From Chamaesiphon sp. (GTDB lineage: Bacteria > Cyanobacteriota > Cyanobacteriia > Cyanobacteriales > Chamaesiphonaceae): DNA of 5,859 nt. The first letter of the stretch is position 1. Every line of letters starts with the position of its first letter. Where the stretch lies: the NCBI GenBank assembly GCA_020059425.1, contig JAGVCD010000340.1, positions 1-5,859 of the forward strand. Reading direction: 5' to 3'. Below the pieces are notes generated by a model. It saw nothing but the letters and a program-made list of their open reading frames with translations, had not been told where the DNA came from and did not search any database. Below are positions 1-5,859 of this stretch, piece by piece. Made by a program: the position numbers and the translations under genes.

Positions 1-2
1 CT

Positions 3-443
3 ACTACTTCCAATGAAATCGTCTCCCTGTTGTCTTGGCAGCCTTCTTTGATAAAACAAGGCTCCATCAGAGAAAATCAAACGATCACTTATCAAATCAG
101 TAATCTACTCCCTGGCCAAAAGTTGATTGCTAACTTAGAAGGGGTAGCCAAAATGAATGTCTTAGCGCCCAATCGGGAACCGATCGACTCCCAGTCTCAA
201 AAAATCAATAAATGGCAGGGCAATGTTTCTACCAGCGGTGACTACTATATAGAAATATCTTTACCCCCAGAAGTACGTACTGCTGGCGCTAACTTTAAGC
301 TCACTTTAAGTGGTAATAATGTTGCGACAACTCCCACACCTAAGGCTAGTAGTCTTTTTCCCGACATCCCTCCTCTGGATCTGCCCAATAGTTCTAAACC
401 TGTTCCCCCCAGTTCCAATAATACTGGTAATCCAGCGAATTGA
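3..443 (+). CDS. C-terminal part of a protein with a PPC-like beta-sandwich domain (5' end outside window; possibly a Ser/Thr kinase)
   Basis: The reading frame is open to the left edge, so this is the end of a longer protein. 146 codons are visible before the TGA at 441-443. A TTG at 30 could be read as a start, but the frame stays open upstream (TTSNEIVSLL precedes it), so I treat it as internal. The visible part has a beta-rich module of about 85 residues with the pattern KQGSIRENQTITYQI, LPGQKLIANLEG, VLAPN, WQGNVSTSGDYYIEI and FKLTLSG. This resembles bacterial pre-peptidase C-terminal (PPC)-like domains. After it comes a low-complexity tail rich in Pro, Ser and Asn, ending NNTGNPAN. From memory, similar modules sit at the C-terminus of some cyanobacterial Ser/Thr protein kinases, where they would lie outside the cytoplasm. 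No kinase motif is visible here, so the parent protein is inferred. The next gene starts 3 nt after the stop. Confidence 0.6.
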   Translation, partial: TTSNEIVSLLSWQPSLIKQGSIRENQTITYQISNLLPGQKLIANLEGVAKMNVLAPNREPIDSQSQKINKWQGNVSTSGDYYIEISLPPEVRTAGANFKLTLSGNNVATTPTPKASSLFPDIPPLDLPNSSKPVPPSSNNTGNPAN

Positions 444-446
444 TTT

Positions 447-1094
447 GTGAAGGGTAAAATTCTAGCCGGTGGTTTGACGATCGGGTGTTTGTTGTTGACA
501 ATCGCTGGAGCTTATTATCTAGGGGGTCTAGATCCCCTGGTTTTGAAAGCATGGCTGGCTAGTACAGGAGTCTGGGCACCAGTTATCTATGTTTTGGTCT
601 ATACGATCGGCACTCTTTTGCTGCTGCCTTCCACCCCTTTGAACTTATCGGGAGGAGCTTTGTTTGGGGTCTTCTGGGGAACAGTTTGGACGACCGTGGG
701 GGCAATTATCGCTGCTATTATTTCTTTCTGGTTTAGCCGCACCATTGGTCATGATTATATTCAGCGTAAATTTTCCCAGCGCTGGGGAAAGATAGATAGA
801 GAGATTAAAGCTGGTGGTATTTACTATGTGATTGCTGTGCGGCTATTGCCATTGTTGCCCTATGGTCTGGTCAATTTTGGGGCGGGATTAACTTCTATCC
901 GGTTTCGTGACTATCTATGGGGTACGATTATCGGTACGGCTCCTGGATTAATCCCATTTGTGATGATGGGCAATGGTTTAACGGCAATTCGGCGCGGGGA
1001 TTTATGGCCGTTTGCTATTTCTTCTAGTTTAATTGGACTATCGGTGGGAACGGCTAGTTGGTATCAAAGGCGGCACCAAAAACAGCGTAAATAG
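447..1094 (+). CDS. TVP38/TMEM64 family membrane protein (VTT / DedA superfamily)
   Basis: A 215-residue integral membrane protein. Hydrophobic segments lie near residues 5-27, 43-62, 70-96, 125-145, 157-177 and 187-205. Family marks are present: a Gly-rich stretch GGALFGVFWG (69-78), small-residue helix packing to SRTIG (97-101), then VRLLPLLPYGLVNFGAG (131-147) with R132, P135, P138 and N143, followed by F153 and GTAPGLIPF (163-171). These form the re-entrant-loop core of the VTT domain. Relatives in the DedA/VTT superfamily have been linked to lipid scrambling or undecaprenyl-phosphate and phosphatidylethanolamine recycling. The substrate here is unknown, and plasma or thylakoid membrane is equally possible. 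The start is GTG at 447, 3 nt after the preceding stop and without a clear Shine-Dalgarno, which suggests translational coupling. The positive C-terminus (QRRHQKQRK) is probably cytoplasmic. Length fits the family. Confidence 0.88.
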   Translation: MKGKILAGGLTIGCLLLTIAGAYYLGGLDPLVLKAWLASTGVWAPVIYVLVYTIGTLLLLPSTPLNLSGGALFGVFWGTVWTTVGAIIAAIISFWFSRTIGHDYIQRKFSQRWGKIDREIKAGGIYYVIAVRLLPLLPYGLVNFGAGLTSIRFRDYLWGTIIGTAPGLIPFVMMGNGLTAIRRGDLWPFAISSSLIGLSVGTASWYQRRHQKQRK

Positions 1095-1117
1095 TTGAGA
1101 CTGAATTGATTACTTAC

Positions 1118-1126
1118 TGATACTCT
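1118..1126 (+). promoter_or_regulatory. Candidate extended -10 element upstream of the DUF3352 gene
   Basis: TGA-TACTCT reads as an extended -10 (TGn plus a hexamer matching TATAAT at four positions), about 40 nt before the ATG at 1166. The best -35-like hexamer, TTGAGA at 1095-1100, is 20 nt away, which is longer than ideal. The element overlaps an 8-nt palindrome (1123-1130). It is plausible because the 71-nt gap is the only place for a separate promoter, but it rests on sequence resemblance alone. Confidence 0.22.
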
Positions 1127-1165
1127 AGAGGGTGATTAATCGCTACATAGTCTGAATATTTCGAT

Positions 1166-2914
1166 ATGCAAGAGCCGAATTCTCCTCCTCGCAAAAAACG
1201 CCGCCGCCGATCGCCTCCTCAGCGGTGGCGATCGATTGCTGGCATCGCAGCAGCGGCAGCAACGGCAATAGGAATTTACTTAGCATTTGCTAATCGATCG
1301 ACTACCTCTAAATTAGATATTCCCGCAGGCGCGAATTACTTACCAGCAAATACCCTGGTGGCAGTAACGCTCTCGACTGATTGGCAACGTTGGCAGCAAC
1401 TTCAACAGCTGGGTACGCCGCAAAGTCGAGCGGCCGTAAGTCAAGAATTAGTGAAGTGGCGGCAAGAGTTCTTGACAAATTATGGTTTGGATTTCGAGCG
1501 TGATATTCAGCCAGCGGTCGGCTCCGGAATCGCGGTAGCTTATTTGGCGCCAACCAGTGCGCCAACTGCCAGCAGCAAGAATTCAGAACCAGTTAAAAAT
1601 CTGCCGATTGTCTTGCTGCCCATGAGTTCGGATGTGGCAGCCACCCAATTTTTTGCCAAAACTAAAGCAGCTGTTGGTGCTTCGGGCAAAACCGTTGAAC
1701 GGACTTATCAAGGAGTGACACTGCGTGAAAGTACTTCCAATAACAACATCTTAGTGACGGCTATTGTGGATCGGGTAGCTTTAATCAGCCCTAGTGTGCA
1801 AGCGATCGAACAATCGATCGATGCCTTTAAATCTGGTAAAACCCTAGCAAAATCATCTGGTTATCTTCAGGCTTGGGGGGCAATATCGATGAACCAGCCT
1901 TTGGCTCAGGTTTATGTAAATGTGCCCTTGGCCGTAGCCAATCATACTGGTATTTTGGCTCCGGATAAATTAGCCCAATTACAGCAGCAGCAAGGTTTGG
2001 CCGCGAATATTAATCTCGAAGGGAATCTGATTGCGAGTAAAGGCATTTCCTGGTGGCAATCTCCGCGACCCAATAGTTTAGTCCCTGTTACAAGGAGCCC
2101 AGATTTTGGTCAACGGCTGCCCGCAAACACGGTGATGATGGTTTCTGGCAGCAGTCTAGCGCAGTTGTGGGAAGATTATTTGCCCTTAGCTGATCGAAAT
2201 CCGGTAGCGCCAGTGCCCCCGACAGCGATAGTTGATAGCCTCAAGTCTACTACTGGATTGGATTTGACAACTGATATTTTGGCCTGGAGTAAAAATGAGT
2301 TCTTGTTGGCTTTAGTTCCAGCTCAACAGCCCAGTCAGAATTCCTTGGCTGGTTCCTTGCTACTAATGTTCAAGCCTTCTGATCGATCGGCAGCAGCAGC
2401 GACCTTTCAGAAGTTAGACCAGGCGATGGCTAGTCGTTACCAATTTCAGGTAGCTCCGGCCAAGACTAAAAATACTGATGTAGTCAATTGGTCTTCACCG
2501 ATCGGCGGGGTCAATGCTACCCATGGTTGGCTCTCCGATAACTTAGCTTTTTTAGCCTTAGGCACCCCAGTTACCGATCAATTTTTGCCCCAACCAGCAG
2601 AGGCTTTGGCTAATAATAAACAATTTCAACAGGTGATGAAATCGGAAATTTCTCCATATAATGGTCAATTTTTTATTAATTTGGACAAGATGCAGCAATC
2701 GCAGCGTGCCTTGCTACCCCAGCTGACTCCGACGGCGCAAGCTATTTTGAGTGGCATTAATGCGATCGGACTCACTAGTAATGCCAGCAGTAATACTACC
2801 AATCGTTTTGACCTATCAGTATCACTAAAACAAGTTGCGGCTAGCACACCCCCTAATCCGCTGCCCAACAGCACCTCTCTCGTCACGCCCGGGTCTAATA
2901 CCAACCCTCGTTGA
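1166..2914 (+). CDS. DUF3352 family protein, membrane-anchored, with two tandem repeat modules
   Basis: A 582-residue protein of unknown function that I recognise as the cyanobacterial DUF3352 type. The N-terminus is strongly basic (residues 9-15 are RKKRRRR), followed by one hydrophobic helix at about 23-42. This predicts a short cytoplasmic head and a large domain on the periplasmic or lumenal side. The body contains the same module twice: LPANT at 59 and 318, GLD..xDI at 107 and 364, DR/DN plus a hydrophobic strand at 202 and 458, and a Y/F-x-N strand at 252 and 505. The tail from about residue 555 is Ser/Thr/Pro/Asn-rich and probably disordered. ATG 1166 is the only reasonable start, since an in-frame TAG lies at 1148-1150. 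There is no obvious Shine-Dalgarno. No catalytic motif is visible, and a scaffold or binding role is only a guess. pgk follows 134 nt downstream. Confidence 0.85.
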   Translation: MQEPNSPPRKKRRRRSPPQRWRSIAGIAAAAATAIGIYLAFANRSTTSKLDIPAGANYLPANTLVAVTLSTDWQRWQQLQQLGTPQSRAAVSQELVKWRQEFLTNYGLDFERDIQPAVGSGIAVAYLAPTSAPTASSKNSEPVKNLPIVLLPMSSDVAATQFFAKTKAAVGASGKTVERTYQGVTLRESTSNNNILVTAIVDRVALISPSVQAIEQSIDAFKSGKTLAKSSGYLQAWGAISMNQPLAQVYVNVPLAVANHTGILAPDKLAQLQQQQGLAANINLEGNLIASKGISWWQSPRPNSLVPVTRSPDFGQRLPANTVMMVSGSSLAQLWEDYLPLADRNPVAPVPPTAIVDSLKSTTGLDLTTDILAWSKNEFLLALVPAQQPSQNSLAGSLLLMFKPSDRSAAAATFQKLDQAMASRYQFQVAPAKTKNTDVVNWSSPIGGVNATHGWLSDNLAFLALGTPVTDQFLPQPAEALANNKQFQQVMKSEISPYNGQFFINLDKMQQSQRALLPQLTPTAQAILSGINAIGLTSNASSNTTNRFDLSVSLKQVAASTPPNPLPNSTSLVTPGSNTNPR

Positions 2915-2915
2915 C

Positions 2916-2945
2916 GCTTATCAATAAGCATAAATACTTATCAAT
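2916..2945 (+). repeat. Small hairpin and 9-nt direct repeat after the DUF3352 gene
   Basis: One nucleotide after the stop codon, GCTTA (2916-2920) pairs with TAAGC (2925-2929) around a TCAA tetraloop. The nonamer CTTATCAAT occurs at 2917-2925 and again at 2937-2945, 20 nt apart, or about two helical turns. No U-run follows the hairpin, so it is not a convincing intrinsic terminator. It may be an end-of-transcript structure or a tandem binding site upstream of pgk. The pattern is certain from the sequence; its function is not. Confidence 0.4.
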
Positions 2946-2977
2946 TTCTGAATTAGCGACATCCCCAGACCGCTTTA

Positions 2978-2987
2978 TGGTTAAATT
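2978..2987 (+). promoter_or_regulatory. Candidate promoter -10 region for pgk
   Basis: TGG-TTAAATT offers an extended -10-like element about 60 nt before the pgk ATG. A GCGACA at 2956-2961 matches TTGACA at four positions but with a 19-nt spacer. The sequence between here and the ribosome binding site is very A/T-rich. This is a weak call based only on resemblance; any promoter for pgk is likely to lie somewhere in 2915-3030. Confidence 0.2.
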
Positions 2988-3032
2988 ATGGGTAGCTGAG
3001 AATTCGACACAAAACTAAATATTTTTATTAAT

Positions 3033-3040
3033 AAAGGAGA
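3033..3040 (+). promoter_or_regulatory. Ribosome binding site of pgk
   Basis: AAAGGAGA contains the anti-16S core AAGGAG and ends 8 nt before the ATG at 3049. It is the only strong Shine-Dalgarno in the window. It fixes the pgk start and fits a highly translated gene. Confidence 0.85.
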
Positions 3041-3048
3041 TTAATTAT

Positions 3049-4251
3049 ATGACTAAAAGATCTGTAGCTAGTTTATCGGCAGCGGACTTAACTGGTAAGC
3101 GCGTTTTGGTACGAGCTGATTTTAATGTACCCGTGGATGACAATGGTAAAATCACTGATGATACGCGCATTCGAGCAGCATTACCCACTATTAAAGACTT
3201 GACTGGTAAGGGTGCGATCGTCATTTTATGTAGTCACTTCGGTCGGCCAAAAGGTGTAGATGAAAAGTTACGGTTGACTCCAGTAGCAGCCCGTTTGTCC
3301 GAATTGCTGGGTCAAAATGTCGTGAAATGCAACGACTGTATTGGTGATGAAGTAGCTGCTCAAGTCGGTGCCCTGGCTAACGGCCAAGTGGCTCTGCTGG
3401 AAAATGTACGTTTTTATCCAGAAGAAGAAAAGAACGATCCAGAATTTGCCAAAAAGCTGGCTTCGATCGCTGATGTTTATGTAAACGATGCTTTTGGAAC
3501 TGCTCACCGCGCCCATGCTTCCACCGAAGGGGTGACTAAGTACTTGAAACCCTCGGTAGCTGGTTATTTAATCGAAAGCGAACTGAAGTATTTGCAAACT
3601 GCGATCGAATCACCCCAGCGGCCTTTGGCAGCGATTGTTGGTGGTTCCAAAGTTTCCAGCAAGATTGGTGTAATTGAAACCTTGTTGGATAAATGCGACA
3701 AGCTGTTTTTGGGCGGTGGCATGATCTTCACCTTTTATAAAGCGCGGGGCTTGAATGTTGGTAAGTCTTTAGTAGAAGAAGACAAGCTAGAATTAGCCCG
3801 GACACTAGAAGCCAAAGCCAAAGAAAAGGGTGTGCAGCTAATTTTGCCCACAGATGTAGTGGTTGCCGATAACTTTGCCCCTGATGCCAACGCCCAAACA
3901 GTGGATATCAACAATATTCCTGATGGCTGGATGGGTTTGGATATTGGACCAGATTCTATCAAAGCTTTCCAAGCTGCCTTGGCGGACTGCAAGTCGGTAA
4001 TTTGGAATGGCCCCATGGGTGTATTCGAGTTTGATAAATTTGCAGCTGGGACAGAGGCTGTTGCTCATACCCTCGCTGAAATTTCGGCTAAGGGAGCAAT
4101 CACGATTATCGGTGGCGGTGACTCAGTAGCAGCAGTCGAAAAGGTCGGCTTGGCTGATAAAATGAGCCACATTTCTACTGGTGGTGGGGCTTCTTTAGAA
4201 CTGCTAGAAGGTAAAGTCTTACCTGGTATTGCAGCTCTCGACGAAGCGTAA
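3049..4251 (+). CDS. pgk: Phosphoglycerate kinase
   Basis: Complete, 400 residues, the usual length for bacterial and plastid enzymes. It catalyses 3-phosphoglycerate + ATP <-> 1,3-bisphosphoglycerate + ADP in the cytoplasm. In a cyanobacterium it serves the Calvin cycle in the light and glycolysis in the dark. N-domain substrate residues are in place: the signature [10 protein letters not shown] (19-28, with R22, D24, N26), R40, SHFGRP (62-67), R121 in [12 protein letters not shown], and R154 in [10 protein letters not shown]-domain nucleotide residues are also there: GGSKVSSKI (198-206, K201 and K205), WNGPMGVFE (319-327), GGGDSVAA (355-362) and [13 protein letters not shown] from 376. There are five cysteines (61, 94, 97, 216, 314), which matter for possible redox control. 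A strong ribosome binding site supports this ATG. The 134-nt upstream and 247-nt downstream gaps suggest its own transcript, although read-through from the DUF3352 gene is possible. Confidence 0.99.
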   Translation: MTKRSVASLSAADLTGKRVLVRADFNVPVDDNGKITDDTRIRAALPTIKDLTGKGAIVILCSHFGRPKGVDEKLRLTPVAARLSELLGQNVVKCNDCIGDEVAAQVGALANGQVALLENVRFYPEEEKNDPEFAKKLASIADVYVNDAFGTAHRAHASTEGVTKYLKPSVAGYLIESELKYLQTAIESPQRPLAAIVGGSKVSSKIGVIETLLDKCDKLFLGGGMIFTFYKARGLNVGKSLVEEDKLELARTLEAKAKEKGVQLILPTDVVVADNFAPDANAQTVDINNIPDGWMGLDIGPDSIKAFQAALADCKSVIWNGPMGVFEFDKFAAGTEAVAHTLAEISAKGAITIIGGGDSVAAVEKVGLADKMSHISTGGGASLELLEGKVLPGIAALDEA

Positions 4252-4258
4252 TTATCCG

Positions 4259-4289
4259 GCTAGCTACCTGCTAGCTAATAGTGATTTTT
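4259..4289 (+). terminator. Possible weak terminator after pgk
   Basis: GCTAGC (4259-4264) can pair with GCTAGC (4270-4275) around a 5-nt loop, giving a 6-bp stem. It starts 7 nt after the pgk stop. A T5 run follows at 4285-4289, but 9 nt beyond the stem, so this is a poor match to a classical intrinsic terminator. The hexamer is itself palindromic, which makes such pairing easy to get by chance. Confidence 0.28.
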
Positions 4290-4311
4290 AAATATAAAAT
4301 CTCCTGGTGAG

Positions 4312-4376
4312 CAATTGACTCGCTAGGAAATTTTTTTTGATGTTGGCCATCAAATAGCATGTCAGCAACAATTGAC
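4312..4376 (+). repeat. Repeated CAATTGAC boxes and a hairpin in the pgk-pgm gap
   Basis: CAATTGAC occurs at 4312-4319 and 4369-4376. Between them lies a T8 run (4331-4338) overlapping a 7-bp stem: TTTGATG (4336-4342) with CATCAAA (4348-4354) around TTGGC. The T-run precedes the stem on the plus strand, so it is not a terminator for pgk. On the minus strand the run would read as A. The function is unknown, and either pattern could be chance in A/T-rich DNA. Confidence 0.3.
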
Positions 4377-4417
4377 CCATCAACTAATTTGGCATATTTC
4401 AATCTGCAAGTTGGCAA

Positions 4418-4448
4418 GTGTTTTCAGCCGTCAAATAGCTGAAAATAT
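4418..4448 (+). promoter_or_regulatory. Inverted repeat upstream of pgm (operator or leader hairpin candidate)
   Basis: TTTTCAGC (4421-4428) and GCTGAAAA (4438-4445) are perfect 8-bp complements around a 9-nt loop. As RNA, the stem extends by G-U, U-A and G-U pairs to 4418/4448. It lies about 50 nt before the pgm start. A second AGCTGA at 4451-4456 can compete for the 5' arm. No U-tract follows. It could be a regulator binding site or a leader structure; nothing in the sequence decides which. Confidence 0.4.
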
Positions 4449-4498
4449 CCAGCTGAGGCTTTACACTGTTAGTGCGCTGAATTTAGGCAATTTTTTAA

Positions 4499-5859
<1,361 letters not shown>

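Noticed and set aside
30..32. TTG as the start codon of the first gene
   Set aside because: The frame stays open to the left edge and the residues before it fit the same beta-rich protein, so the TTG is most likely an internal leucine codon.
4331..4354. T8 run and 7-bp stem in the pgk-pgm gap as an intrinsic terminator
   Set aside because: The T-run comes before the stem on the plus strand and would read as an A-run on the minus strand, which is the wrong arrangement for either direction.
4252..4498. A small gene, tRNA or other RNA gene in the 247-nt gap
   Set aside because: No open frame with a start and ribosome binding site, no tRNA-like cloverleaf and no known RNA family was recognisable; only short hairpins and repeats were seen.

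Overview
The window looks like a stretch of cyanobacterial chromosome with only plus-strand genes. The cyanobacterial reading rests on four things: a DUF3352-type protein, a plant/cyanobacterial-like phosphoglycerate kinase, a phosphohexose mutase of the glycogen-pathway type, and about 20 copies of CGATCG (the core of the cyanobacterial HIP1 repeat) spread over 5.9 kb. The species cannot be named from this sequence. No mobile element, CRISPR array, tRNA or rRNA was seen.

Layout, left to right. (1) 3-443: the C-terminal end of a protein that begins before the window. It has a PPC-like beta-sandwich module and a Pro/Ser/Asn-rich tail, and resembles the C-terminal extensions of some cyanobacterial Ser/Thr kinases. 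(2) 447-1094: a six-helix TVP38/TMEM64 (VTT/DedA superfamily) membrane protein, starting 3 nt after the previous stop and so probably in the same operon. (3) 1166-2914: a membrane-anchored DUF3352 protein of unknown function, in which I see two tandem copies of the same roughly 200-residue module. (4) 3049-4251: pgk, complete, with a strong Shine-Dalgarno sequence. (5) 4499-5859: pgm (alpha-D-glucose phosphate-specific phosphoglucomutase), start fixed by an in-frame stop directly before the ATG, running off the right edge with roughly the last 90 residues missing.

The right half is central carbon metabolism: Pgk serves the Calvin cycle and glycolysis, and Pgm links glucose 6-phosphate to glucose 1-phosphate and glycogen. 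The left half is envelope or membrane related and poorly characterised. The gaps are short (71, 134 and 247 nt). They hold small hairpins, a 9-nt direct repeat and weak promoter-like sequences, and no further gene that I can support.

I found no clear new multi-gene system. The points most worth a second look are the internal duplication in the DUF3352 protein, the perfect inverted repeat with an alternative pairing partner upstream of pgm, the cysteine set in Pgk, the conserved candidate phosphoserine in Pgm, and the abundance of CGATCG without any full HIP1 octamer.
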